A DNA stretch of 64,000 nt, from the NCBI RefSeq assembly GCF_902459465.1, contig NC_047070.1, positions 8,606,554 through 8,670,553 of the forward strand. Direction: 5' to 3'. The DNA is from Asterias rubens (Eukaryota > Echinodermata > Asteroidea > Forcipulatida > Asteriidae). Positions 45,517 to 58,800 of this stretch are shown here, one piece after another (position 1 is the first letter of the stretch; the number at the start of each line of letters is the position of its first letter). The notes under the pieces were generated by a model that did not search any database, was not told where the DNA came from, and saw only the letters and a list, made by a program, of their open reading frames with translations. Position numbers and translations under genes: made by a program.

Positions 45517-46032
45517 CCGGTGTCGCATGCAATTATGTTCTCGATGCAATACTATCCGGAGGACATTATGGCATATGCAATAATGCAATAATGTCCGCCG
45601 GACGGTTGTGCAAATGCAATCGTGTCCGCCCGGACGCTGCTGCATAATGCAATTGTGTCCGCCCGGACACATTTGCATAATACGCAGTTGTGTCCGCCCC
45701 GTGCAAAACCGTCCTTGCAGTAAATTAAACGCCCTTGGTCGACTGAACACGTTTGCCATTCTTTGTACAAGCTAACTAAGTGCATGTCATGAATGACATG
45801 GGAAATGTTTGGCCGTTGGGTATTCACTGCAATCATAAAATACGTGAATATTCATGCTGCATATACGTAGGTTCAGTGCATGCACGCTCGCTTACGCGCG
45901 CACATACATGTACATACAGTCATGTACATGTCCACTGGACGGTTTTTTGCATAGCCCCGGACACGATTGCATATGCAAAAGTGTCCGGATCGGACAGTAT
46001 TGCATGGCGGACACAATTGTATCTGACACCGG
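45517..46032. mobile_element. fold-back element with about 33-bp subterminal repeats
   Basis: CCGGTGTCGCATGCAATTAT and ATTGTATCTGACACCGG are the inverted ends. The left arm (to about 45715) holds five repeats built on TGCAATNNTGTCCGCCCGGAC. The right arm (from about 45936) holds two or three in inverse orientation. Octamer-like ATTTGCAT occurs at 45672-45679. No coding capacity is credible. Confidence 0.8.
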
Positions 46033-48501
46033 CGAGTGTTCGAGTAGAAGTTGTCTGCTATTAAAGCCTAAATAACCCCCATCTGTACCGGTTGCAATTT
46101 CATTTCTGCACTACGAAATTGTCATTGTCGTTGTGCTTTTCAAGCGAGAATTATTTCGTTTTCTTCTAAACCGATTAAAAAAGGGAATCATCAGGAAATT
46201 TTTTGAGGATGGCAATTCTTTAGTGCAGAAAATTTGCGGTACTTACAAGGCAAGTTTTGAGGTATTGATTCGCATATAAACAGAAGCCTAAAATATACCA
46301 CAATCTGCCCGCGGATAAAGCCCCGGCCTCAAATTCCTCGGCCATTTCAGTAATGTAACTCAATGTTCCACATGATTAAGAACTGTTATTGACAATTATT
46401 ATTAATATAGAAATTCATATCTGATTCTATGAGTGACAGTATCCGGCCAGTGATCATGACTTCTTGTGCGGTCATGGTTGTTACAATATACGAACAAAGT
46501 GACTCGACCTAAAGAGGTTACGGCGGAGACTCAAAGAACCATCCACATTACAGGTATCAAGGATCGAGACCCAGTGGCGTACCCAGACGGAGCACGTGCC
46601 ACTCAACCCCCACCCCCCAAACCGATTGATGTAGTGCTCCTGGTGCCCCTATTTGAAATCTGGTGGACTTTTGGGACCAGATTTAAATGTAACAGTTTAT
46701 AACCTTTAATGAAAATGTCAATGTTTTTTATTTGTAGCAGACAGTATGTTTGTAGCAGACAGTAGTGTTTGTATCTCTCATCAGATCATCTTATAAAAGT
46801 AAGAAAACTACAATAAAGCGCTGAAAAAGGTCTTGTTTTAAGAGAAATGCAAAACGGAAACTTAAGTTTTAACTGGATAGAAATGTACCCCTCGACAAAA
46901 ATGGTGCACCCCCTAAGCTTGTTTGTGCCCCCTGAAATGTTCTAGTTTCGGCACTGTTAAAAAAAATGCCTAATGCCACGTGCGTGTTCTCTGACATCTC
47001 GGTGCGTCAAGTTCTTCCTCAACCTGTGCTTTTGGCATTCAATGTTGACAATTAGCTTGCATATTATGATCGATTTCCCAGCTGTGATTGAAATGCATCT
47101 GATTTGAAAGAGTTGAGGTTTATACTGACGTAAACTTTTTTTAAAGATGACGTTGTATTTTCTTTCTGGTGATGTTTTTAGGCCCTTTTTTAACGAACTC
47201 TCCATTGCATCAAATGCCATGCATTTAGACCTTAGCTTGCTCAATAAATTGCTGACAAACTTCAGAAGCACCAATAATGAGAGAGAGTTGCCATTTTGCG
47301 ACTCTTCGCCTAATGATCAGGTCGAAGGTTAAAGTTCAACGCGCCGAAATATTGTCTAGGCTTATACAAAAACAATAGTTGAAAAAAAAAGGGGAATCCA
47401 TGTCTTTGGAAGAGAAACACCCGATTCTTTTCGTAGCGGCTTTGAAGAAGCAATAACAGAAGATAATTATCGTTATATTAATTGAAAATGATGCAATGAC
47501 AAAAACAGATATGATAAAAATACGGACATTTATATTGCGCAGTGACCTATATAAATATATTCTACTGCGCAATACAAGGAATACCAAAAAATTCAGAGAA
47601 AAAAATGAAAAAAACAAATACACAAACAGAGCAAGAATGAATTAAATGGGTGAGGTAATGGGTTTTTAACTAAGATTTAAACACACTAAGTGGAGAAGAC
47701 TGTCTAATGCATGCAAGGAGGGAGATTGTGCCAAAGATTTGGAGCGGCGTACACAAATGCCCGATCACCTAAGGCAGCCCTTGATTTCCTAGATGGGTAA
47801 GACAACAATGTGTGGTGCAATAACATTACGATTTAATGTGGTTGTTCAGTAATTATTTAGTTTGATTCCAATTAAATTTCTCGTGAAATTTGTTTCAAAC
47901 CACCCCTATAGGCCTTCTGCTCAAATAGCCAGCTACACTAATAGATGCATTCCACAAATTGAACGACGATGGTGACGGTCTTCACAGACAAGATTGAGTA
48001 TTGAGACACGCAACTGCTCAACTGAAACAACATTAGAAACCATAGATGCACTTCAAGCATTCCAATAGAAATACGGCAGCATTCTGAACATGGCATTAAA
48101 TTACCATGATCCTATCAAGACGTATAAACAGCACTGGTATTCAACTGGTATGTATTACGTTTTTCACTGTCTGTAAAGCTTCTTGAGTTTTACCATATGG
48201 GAATTAAATAAACAATCACCGTTGACACGACAACATCAAGTGCTTACGCATAACGAATGCGTATAGGTCTTCGGAGAGATTCTTACATTCACAAAAAGTT
48301 TTTTTGAAAAGTTTTTGACATTTCTATTCGCGGTATTTTTCTCAATTGAACCCCGTCCTCGTTACACCATCATCACCGGCAAGAGCAACGACATGGGGAA
48401 GAACAAGATCACGATCAAGAACATGAGCAGAAATAACAGCAGAACAACGACAACAACGACAACAGCAAGAGGGAGAGTAACAACAGCAGCAGCAACAGTA
48501 T
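46033..48501. other. intergenic stretch
   Basis: No gene is recognised. 47700-47790 (GGAGGGAGATTGTGCCAAAG, AATGCCCGATCACCTAAGGC) looks like a common invertebrate interspersed repeat by composition only. 48350-48500 is CAA/CAG/AAC-rich low complexity. Confidence 0.4.
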
Positions 48502-48857
48502 TTAAAGACACTGGACACTATTGGTAATTGTCAAAGACCAGTCTTATCACTTAAAAAACCTGTGAAAACTTGAGCTCAATTGGTCGTCGACGTTGCGAGA
48601 TAACTATGAAAGAAAAAATACCCTTCTCACACGAAGTTGTGTGCTTTCAGATGCTTGATTTCGAGACCTCAAAACCTAATTCTGAGGTCTCGAAATCAAT
48701 TTCGTGGAAAATTACTTCTTTCTCGAAAACTACGTTACTTCAGAGGGAGCCGTTTCTCACAATGTTTTATACTATTAACCTTTCCACATTACTCGTTACC
48801 AAGTAGGGTTTTATAATAAAAATTGTTTTGAGTAATTACCAATAGTGTCCACTGCCT
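48502..48857 (-). mobile_element. M1 MITE copy H
   Basis: TTAA is on the left only; the right flank reads CTCA. About 30 bp is missing after CTTATCACTT. The central palindrome is intact. Confidence 0.88.
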
Positions 48858-50303
48858 CAGTTACAACATCAACAACCAAAGAATAACTGGGAAAAGAGCT
48901 TGTAACCAGTTGATTTGGGAGATTCTTTGGAATCTTTTGACATTTTCTTTCAATTAATCTTTGGTCTAAATGGCTCACAGACCTAGAGTGTACATTGTCA
49001 CTCACAATGCAAGCTTCAAATAGTCAATAACACATCTCACATACATAATACACCAAATAATACTTCTGTGGTAGATTCGATATTAAACTAACAGTCCAAG
49101 AAACTCCAACGTACACCCTCGTGCAAACTGGTGAATATAGCCCGTGCCATCGTTTTTCCATCTGGGTGACTGAGTTCCCTTGGATGACTGTATAGAAACT
49201 AGGCCAGTGATATCTCGGGATTCTCCGGCCAGTCACCTTGATACTACAATATACAACTCGGTCAATGTGAATCACTGGTATTCAAGTTAGTTACTGTTTC
49301 AACATTCAACCATCTCCAGGGGTCACTGGCTTGGTGTATTAACTGGGGAAAGAGGTTGTCGAACAGGATGGTAGTACAATGAACATTCAAATGCAGACAA
49401 ATAAACCAGCGAGTGATGTTTGGATTCATTACACTAAAACACAGTTGATGTGAACAAAGATCGGTTTTCCCATTGGGGAATGAGTTTCTACTCGGCCAAA
49501 GCTTCTCAATTGGGACCATAGGTTCCAGCTGGATTATTTGATGGCAATGCCACATTGCAGATGATGAATCTCTAATCAGGCAGGATTTCCCAATTGGGAC
49601 AAAGTCCTTCAAGGCGAATACGTACAAGCAACTCCAAAAGCATCTTCAATGGGAATTGAACCCTGGACCTTCCACATTCAAGATCTAAAAGCACCACAGT
49701 GCGCTCGATGCTGCAGGAAAAGGGGGTTGGATTGTTGGTGGTGGAATATTGAAACAGATTATGATAAAAAAAATTATAGTCCTGGCCTGGGCAATATAAG
49801 CATATCACCATTGGTGGACTTGCACCTGATTGATAGCTCTACATCACATAATGCCGTTCCAGTAAATAACAATAGTATAATATTATCAAAGTCTTATATA
49901 GCGCACATATCTACCAATAAGGTACTCAAGGCGCCTAGTATATTATACAGAAAGATGGGTTATGGAAGTTATGAATTCTGAGACCCAATTATGTAGCACC
50001 TTACACTGAGCGACAAGAAGGTACACAATGAATAGGATTCTTCATGAGAGGTTGATAGATGGGGGTGGTGTTACATTGAGTGATGGGGGGGGGCGTGTAG
50101 GTATTCAATCAGATTCAAAGACTTTACATCCACCAGACAATACTTTCTTTTCTTCATTTACTATATGTGTTTATTAAAGTTTTTTTTTTACACATTAGTT
50201 GTCTTCCCTTTTGAAACTTTGCAAAGACTGCATTAGACCAATACAAATAACACATTACCAATGAGTACATCAATAGTAAACAGATATCAAAACCAACCAA
50301 CCA
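48858..50303. other. intergenic stretch
   Basis: It holds the SINE tail fragment at 49872-50010. Frames at 49262-49627 and 49649-49981 overlap this repeat or are unrecognised. Confidence 0.4.
49872..50010 (-). mobile_element. SINE tail fragment
   Basis: TCTTATATAGCGCACATATC, AAGGTACTCAAGGCGC and CCCAATTATGTAGCACCTTA match the 3' part of the SINE at 23255-23380. The tRNA-like head is missing. Confidence 0.75.
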
Positions 50304-50416
50304 ACAAACAAACAAACAAACAAACAAACAAACAAACAAACAAACAAACAAACAAACAAACAAACAAACAAACAAACAAACAAACAAACAAACAAACAAA
50401 CAAACAAACAAACAAA
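50304..50416. repeat. (CAAA)n microsatellite
   Basis: About 28 perfect CAAA units with interrupted copies to 50476. Open frames on both strands are a by-product. Confidence 0.95.
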
Positions 50417-50743
50417 CCAACTAACAAACAGACAAACAAACTAACCAAACAACAAACAAACAAACAACAAACAGGCAAACCAACCAACCATTAATTATTT
50501 CACTTCAAATAACTCTCTTTTTGAAAAATCAATTATTCTAGATAAAAGAACTCTTTTGTCTTATCTCAAGTAAAAATGTAACTCATCAACAGAATACCAA
50601 CAAAAATCAAAAGGGCTAAGATTAACATGTGAATCTCTGTAATATTTGAAAACCTAAACCCAACAATTTGTTCACAAACAATTTCTGGTGATAGCTTCTC
50701 AAAAAAGCAGTATCATGAAACCGAAAGACCGTTTAGGAAAACG

Positions 50744-51096
50744 GATAATAATAATAATACACGGTTTTTATATAGAGCTTTTTCACGGGGTGTCTCAAAG
50801 CGCTTCCGACATTATTACCCCTGGTCACTGGGCCTTAAATCATTCCTTAAACCATCTCAGCTCCCTGAGGAGTATACAGCCTGTGCGACAATTATATGCG
50901 CTACATGGCTAAACCAATCACAAGAACTATCTCTGCCCTCACAGGTACCCATTTACCCCTGGGTGGAGAGAAGCAATTATAGTTAAGTGTCTTGCTCAGG
51001 GACACAAGTGTCACGACCTGGATTCGAACCCACACTCTGCTGAACAGAAGCATCAGAGCTTGAGTTTGGTGCTCTTATCCACTCGGCCACGACACC
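50744..51096 (-). mobile_element. tRNA-derived SINE, minus strand
   Basis: In reverse it starts GTGTCGTGGCCGAGTGGATA, then GGTTCGAATCCAGGTCGTGA (B box), GGGGTAAATGGGTACCTGTG and a tail of TTATTATTATTATCCG. It is more complete in the head than 23255-23619. Confidence 0.88.
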
Positions 51097-52650
51097 CCGA
51101 AGAGCAACAACTTCTGCAATGAGCCCAAGTGTGTTGATATAATGTTGGGCGATATACTTTATCATCTTATATGTGTGGAAGTGTGACATGGGTCATGAGA
51201 AATTCCTCTCCAATCCTAACAAATCACAAGATTAAAGACCGATCCCCCTTGTCTAGTTGACCATTTATCATCCTGTAAGTATAATCAAAGCCTGACAAAA
51301 TCTAATAAACAAGACCTAGCTTGGTTTGCCGACTCCAAGAGAAAATGCATAGTGGTACATGAGGCTCAAGTCTGATGATTTGCACGCTTGTTGCACTCCG
51401 TAACAAATTGTTACTCCCTGTACGTTGCATTTGGGTTTACTGCACTTGATTATGAGAGTGTGCATGGAGTGTGTTTGGTTGACATTCCGTTTTCAGACAT
51501 TCAACGAAGCCGCATTTTGAGGGTAGAAACCTTAAATTAACATAAATTATAAATCAATGTTTGCATATATAATCTCATTGTCGAGCTCTGATTGAGGGTT
51601 TGCACCACAGAGTAATTAGTAATAACAATAATAATAATCACAAGCATTTATATAGCGCTAAATCTGTTATTAAATAATGCTCAGAGGCGTTAAATTACGT
51701 AAAAAAAAAATGAAGTACTTCAAGCTCCCTTTGAGCTTGTTGAGGTTTTGAAAAAAGGAAAAAGAGAGAGAAGAAAATTGAACCTCCTCCAACCAAGTGA
51801 GAGTCAAGACAATAACTATTATGAGTAGATGTGGCCTTAGCAGTTGCAAACAGCTGGTTCAACATTGCCATTGCGGCCACCATCGGCCATTTTATATGAT
51901 TCTCTTTCAACGAAAAAGGTCATAGTTAGGGTCATGTTCTGAACTTAAAAATTGATTTTTTTTTTTCGGTGGGGTCATACTCTTGATAACCTCTAAAACA
52001 AAATAAGATTTTTGCTTTATATTTATATATTATACAAATATTTTTTTACTAGAAAAGGGTAGTTAGTTCGAAAAAATTAAAGAGTTTCGAAAAAGCAAAG
52101 TCACACACCCTTGGCAGTATGGATCATTTAAACTGTGACATCACATGTTTACAAACATGACAAAAGGAGCCACAGAGCCTGGGGTTCCGGCAGTCACGTT
52201 TTGTAGGCCTACATACCTCCGTAAAGACCACATAAAATCTCACATTTTCATGCAGATTGCACCGTACCGCTTTCATCAACTTTTGCCATGAACAAAAAAA
52301 GGGGTACTGTAAATTGCATAACTTTACAGCTGGAGTTTTGTTTTAATTTGTGAACTTAAAGGTGGTAAGTAGGATGAGAAATGTAAAATTTCCCATGTGG
52401 CCCGTGCAGTATCTTGCCTGCCAGGAAATGCCCTGGAATGTACAAAGCCACATTGTACAAAGTGTACAGAAATTCTAAAGAATCCAATAAAAAATGATTC
52501 AGAACAATTTCCATCTGAAGTCTTGAACAAAAAAATAGTTAAATCTTTCTTTTCAGAAATGAAACTTGAAAACAAACGTGTTTACTCCAAAAATTTTATG
52601 AAATTAATGCTTTTTGGGGGACACTATACACTACCGGTTTTTCTCTGCCG
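51097..52650. other. 3' flank of the RNF4-like gene
   Basis: Includes a SINE-tail-like AATAATAATAATCACAAGCA with TTTATATAGCGCT at 51627-51659. A minus-strand ATTAAA at 52347-52342 could be the polyadenylation signal, about 300 bp after the stop codon. Confidence 0.4.
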
Positions 52651-52800
52651 TCATAGAAATATAGGGTGAATCTGTCGCATGGTGAGCTTAGTTCTACACG
52701 TTGGGCACCGGTGTTGATTCCCTATTGCACTTCGGATGCACTGGTTGCAGAAGATGTGTCCGCATATTGTTGATGTCAGCCGTAGACCATTGGCACGAAT
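52651..52800 (-). CDS. RNF4: RNF4-like last exon (RING second half)
   Basis: Forty-nine codons and TGA. It carries the RING residues CGHIFCNQC and CPTC and the C-terminus. Acceptor GTTTCCAAACAG lies just upstream. Confidence 0.92.
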   Translation of the reverse strand: MRANGLRLTSTICGHIFCNQCIRSAIGNQHRCPTCRTKLTMRQIHPIFL

Positions 52801-55800
52801 CTGTTTGGAAACCGTAAATGAAATATCATAAGAACTTCTGTGCCAACAAAAGTATCATAAACTTGTACAATTGGTATGGAGTAAAATGACACTTAATTTA
52901 GTGATATGGAATTATTAGTAGAGATTAAAGACAGTGGACACTATTGGTAATTGTCAAACACTAGTCTTCAAAGTTGCTGTATCTCAACATATGCATAAAA
53001 TAACAAGCCTGTGAAAATTTGAGCTCAATCAGTCGTCGAAGTTGCGAGATAATAATGAAAGAAAAAACACCCTTGTCACACGAAGTTTTGTGCTTTCTGA
53101 TGCTTGATTTCGAGACCTCAAATTCTAAACTTGAGGTCTCTAAATCAAATTCCTGAAAATTATTTCTTGTAAAACTACGTTCACTTCAGAGGGAGCTGTT
53201 TCTCACATTGTTTTATACTATCAACCTCTCCCCATTACTCGTAATCAAGAAAGGTTTTATGATGATAATATTTTTGAGTAATTACCAATAGAGTCCACTA
53301 CCTTTAAACAAAGTAGTTACACTCATCTTACAATTCAGTCGCATGCATGTTTTTAACACTACATACGTAATGTGGACCTGAAAACAAACGAGGTCCACAT
53401 AATGTAGGATCTTAAAAACACTATGTGGACGTACACACGTCCACACAGTTATTTACAGTGTTGCTGAATAGGATTTTCTTTAAGTGCTCAGAACAAAGGA
53501 ATGTCCATACAGTAGCTCCATGCTGCAACACAGAGCTGTTTGTGTAAGTGCGGGCGTATATTTATGTAAAAGCCAAAATCTTGTTACGGAATGAAAATAG
53601 TAACAAAGAAAAAGAGTAAAATATGATGATAAACTTGGAACAGGAAAGACTGATCATAGAGGAGTGAGGAGCTGAACGTTTAATAAAGCTGCTATAAGCA
53701 CAACAAGCTGCTAATCACAAAACATTTGTGCTTACCACCATAAACATATGTATTACCAGCCAAAATACCATATCATGTCCCACCATTTTTGACTGGTTTG
53801 CTGCTAATTTTTGCTTAGCTGCTGGTAATAGACCCTTCCCATAAAATATGTAAATTGCACATAGCGCGTGCGCACTAACGTTTTGGTTGGCAAAATGAGG
53901 GAACATCGCGCTGTTTTGTACACGGCTAATGGGTGCAGGACGCAGACGCGATTGCTGCTTAGTGCACAACTCTATGGCGTTTGCCAACCAACAGGGTCTG
54001 TACGCATGCGTGAATGTGATTAGCATATTTCATGGGAAGGGTCCATTGTATGACTCTTCAATCGACTGGAGGAAAAGAAAACCTGCCAACACCTTATTGA
54101 CAATCTTAGGATGAAACTGGTAATGAAATTTCTATGTGGTGACTCTCCTATCATGAAGGGAAAATATCACATCGCCTAGCCTGCATTGGGACTCTATATT
54201 CTTCTACTTTTCCTCTGTGCTTCTATCAAGAGAATTTCAACAAGGTAGTGCAGGGCCCAGTGATAACCCTGATATCTTTTCAAATACATCAATGACATAA
54301 ACCAGCCGGAAGATCACATATAAATAGTGAGAATGTCAGATACGGCAAAAAGGTGTCGGGCCGAACCAGAAGTAACATAATCCAGCCAGATGTGATTTAT
54401 CCATGCAGCTCAAATTCTTCTACACGACAGGCTGATGACATTTCAAAAAGATATATATATATATGATGGAGCGAAAAAAATACAATCCGAAACTAAGCAA
54501 GACAGCTGCTGTGGTCAAACTAGACAATCCTCATCTCAGCCCTGAGGGCAGAAGTTATTACAACATGAAACAGGTGTATTGGTGATTGGGAGGAGGGGGG
54601 GGGGGTAGGGGACAGGCGGATGTAACCAGTCCCAACTGGTATCAACCTCTCACAACTGGGATCTTCTTCATACAAGTGCCCAGGCCTGCATGCTTCGGTT
54701 CTGAAAGTGCAAGGGTTAAGGTTAGGGTGTATTGATGATGAGGAAGGGGTGGGGGGGGGGGGGGCAGAGGACAGGTGGCACGCACCCGGTCTCAACCGGT
54801 CTCAACCACTCACAACTGGGATCTTCTTGATACAAACGCCCAGGGGTCGATTTCACGAAAGTTAGGACCCGTCTTATCTCGAGTTAGGACGAGTAACTCG
54901 TCCTAACTTAGGATTAATCTAAAGGTCTGCATGCTACAGTGCAGGGTTGGGACTCGTCCTAAGTCCTAAGATTAGTCTTAAGTTAGGAAGAGTTTTTTTG
55001 AAATCGGGGCCAGGTCTTGTATGCTTTGGTTTTTAAAGTGCAGGGCACCAAGGCATTTTCTCCTTGGTAAAGGGCACTCAATGAGGAAATTAAAAACATT
55101 TTTACTGGAGCATTTCATGGGCACCAAGGCATGGAGGCAACTGCCTTCATTGCCTCCTGAAGTATCAGGCCTGAACGCCCACTGCAGCTTTATTGTCTGT
55201 TTGGGATGTGAAAGCAAAGGGGGGAGGGGAGGGCTGATGTGTAGGCCACAGGGAGGCACACATCACTCATGACATTCTTCAGTTAACAGATTGTTTATTT
55301 AAAGAAATTGTAAGCTGGAGTAAAGATATTTGGGGTATTTTCTTCAGGGGTGGAACAAATAACACAAAGATTCCATGTAAATGTAGGGATTGGTCAAAAT
55401 CTTACCAGAACCCATCTACCAAGGTAAATCTGAAAGTTCATCACTATCAGCTGAAATACTTCAGTTAGATCACAATATTTATGACGTAAACAAAAAAAAT
55501 CATAAATATTGACGTTAAAAAAAAAAAAATCATAAATATATGTAAGAACGATAAGTAATAACAGGATTTCTTTTTTTTTCAATAATTGTTTAAAAAGAGA
55601 AACTCCACATTAAACAGTTTTGTCTCCAAACTTTTAACACACGCCATCGATTAGACAGTGTACATGGTACTCGGCTGAATAGCTATTAAATAGTTCAGTA
55701 TTCAAAAGTAACTTTATTAATGTATGAGGTTTAAGAGCAGGTCTGTAATTCAAGGGAGACCATGACCTCTGGTGACCTGGTCTTGGCCATTGTACCTTTT

Positions 55801-58800
55801 CAAAGATTCCTCTTACATTTTCAAATGGCAGTGTTGCAAAACCAAAAAAGCCTGGCATTCTCACAAATGAACAATCAGGCCCGCCGAGAGAGGAAAGTTG
55901 AGACATTGAAATAACAGAAAGAAGAGTTGCAGCCTACCCGAGTTTCACTCTCCATACAGACGGGGCATTTGACTTCTTTTCTACATGGACTTTCCTCGGT
56001 GGGTGGCATATCCTCTGCATGCTCAGTCCTGAAAAAGAGCAGATACAAAAAAAAAGTAAGGTTTTAAATTCCCCCTTTGCAAATTGATGATTGCCAAACT
56101 AGACAGGGCAAGCATGCAGGTCCCTGTGTGTCTGAAGATGATAAGAATTCCATCAGACAGTGAACATACTCAGAGTCCGAGTTCATAGAGCTGGTTGGGT
56201 AACAAATATTGCTTACCAATTTTTTTAAGCAGGATACCAGTTACATTTTGTACGTATGTGCAATATGGTATTTTAGATGGTAACCTGTTTCTCGTAAGCA
56301 TAATTTGGTTATGCTGAGCAGTGAGCAACCTTTTATGCTTTAAAAGCAACCCTAAGAATTTGGGCTAAGGATCCAGTTTCGTAGAGCTGCTTTGAAAGCA
56401 GACAATCAAGATTTAAAATTTTCTGCTAAGCAGGAATAAGCAGGAAACCAGTCTCAAATAGTACATGTGACATGGGCCCAATTTCATAGAGCTGGTTAAG
56501 CACGACAAGTACCTAAGCACAACACAATTAAACTTACTAGAATACAGTTACCAGCCAAACTACCATGTCACATGTACAATATGTGGCTGGTAGCCTGCTC
56601 ATATATGCTAAGCAGAATCTTGTTAAGAAATATTTTGTGATTGAGCAACTCTATGATGGGCCCTGTTATTTTGGCTGGTTATCCTGTTCAGGTAAGCATA
56701 TTTTTGTATACGTGCTTAAGCGCCTCTATAAAATATGGGACCAGCAGACGATTTTACTAAACGCTCGAGTTAGGAAGAGTAACCCGTCCTAACTTAGGAT
56801 GGGTTCAATGCATCCTAACATCTTTGGATTTAAGTCCTAATATTCATCCTAAGTTAGGAAGAGTTTGGTGAAATCAACGGCAGGATGGTGGCAGACAGAT
56901 TGCATCCCTATACCTACATTGGTAGCCCAAGGTCCCCATGGGGGTGGTCTTGGTAGATATCAACACATTCTTCAACTGTAATGATCGGACGTTGTCTGCT
57001 GTAGGTTCTTCAATTGATTTCATCTGACAGTCACATGTGACTCGACACCACCACATTAATGTCACCTGCTATCATTCTGATTTGGGCATGCTGACTCTGG
57101 GTGTCGTTAACTGAGGGTTAACTACCCCCTAACAAAAACACACACCATCTACACGTCATCTTAAAACATTTTGCCAGCCATTCCCAAGTGCGTTCCCATC
57201 TAAAAATTGAACCCTTAATCATGGAAGTAACATTACTAAAAACCAATTCAACTCTAAACTGACAAACATTACTAGAGAATAATACATGCAGGGGTGGAAA
57301 TTGCCACTAGCCCGCTAGCCCGGGACTACCAGATTTACAACCGGGCTACTCATTTATCCAGTTAGATAGCCCGGCGGGCTAGTGGAAAAATAATGCAAAA
57401 AACCAACATCATAAACAATAATGAGCAGTGCTGACGATATAGTAAAGTGAAAAAAACTTTCAGTGGCCAATTTGTGCTGTGACTCCAGACGTAATGTGTT
57501 TTTCTACCTACCAAAATCTCATCAGGGCTACTAAAAATTCTGGGTTACTAGCCCAGCTGACTACCATGAAAATACACTTAATTTCGACCCCTGTACATGT
57601 AACCCATATCAATCCTTGAATTACACAAAGACCCATTGGCCTCTATGGGGAATGGTGGACACTACAGGGTGTTTTAAAAAAAAAGTGTACATTTTGAAAA
57701 ATGTATCCCAATTGGATTTTTTATAAGTTTACAAACATTTGGCACTAAGAATTGGTGGACAAAGGTCATAGCTTTTTAATTTCTACCAAATCAATCCTCA
57801 GCTGTTCCGCATGAGTGAGCACTAGCTAGTTACTTTTGTCAGATTTTAATTGGCTTGCGCACAAAAGTGAAAGGATTTTAACCGAATCAAACACCTTAGT
57901 AGGGAAGGTGGGGTATGTGCTTTGCTGCTCACAAACTTTCAATGATGTGACATGACAGAATGTCAAGCATTGGTATAAACTGCTAGTCATCTCTGTACAT
58001 TTCAACATTTATGCACTGAATTGAGTACTTTTGTAACATGGTTCGTCCACCGTATACACACCACAACAGAGATCCTTTCTGGTATCAGAGTACCTTCAAA
58101 CTAACAGCGTCTCTGCAGTGCTTCAAGGGTTCCGACAAACATTCGCTGTTCAACACGAGTAACACTTTACACAAATGTTGAGAAGTACCAGGCTACTGGT
58201 GCAAGACGGAATCTGACAAAAAAAACGATCTGGTCGACCAATAACTGGTCGATCTGCTGCAAACATCCAATGTTGCATTTCTCATGATGATTTCTATTTG
58301 GTCTGCGTCCGAACTTGGTAGACTCATGAGGGACTGAGGGTTCATCCGATTTCTAAGTAAATTTGTGAGCAGCAAAGCACATGCTTCACCTTCCCTACTA
58401 CGGTGTTTGATTGTGTTAAAATCCTTTCACTTTTGTGCGCAAGCCAATTAAAATCTGACAAAAGTAATTAGCTAGTGCTCACTCATGCGGAACAGCTGAG
58501 GATCTATTTGGTAGAAATTAAAAAGCTATGACCTTGATTCACCAATACTTAGTGCCAGATTTTTGAAAACCTAAAAAAAAATCCTTTTGGGATACATTTT
58601 TCAAAATGTATACTTTTTTTTTAAACACCCTGTATAGAAGTGCACTGTTTGCTGTTGGTATACAGATAAATTTACCCAAAACGAATAGTGTTATGGTGTT
58701 GTGTCCACCATACCCCAAAATGGCTTATGGAAGCCATGGCCTCTGTTGCACCTTCAAAGGTTTCTGACAGACTTTAAGATTTTTCCTTTGAAAGTGCCCT

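Noticed and set aside
50154-50494. TNKQ and VCLF repeat proteins
   Set aside because: Both frames come from the (CAAA)n microsatellite.
54713-54730. GGTTAAGGTTAGGGT resembling telomere repeats
   Set aside because: Two imperfect units only.
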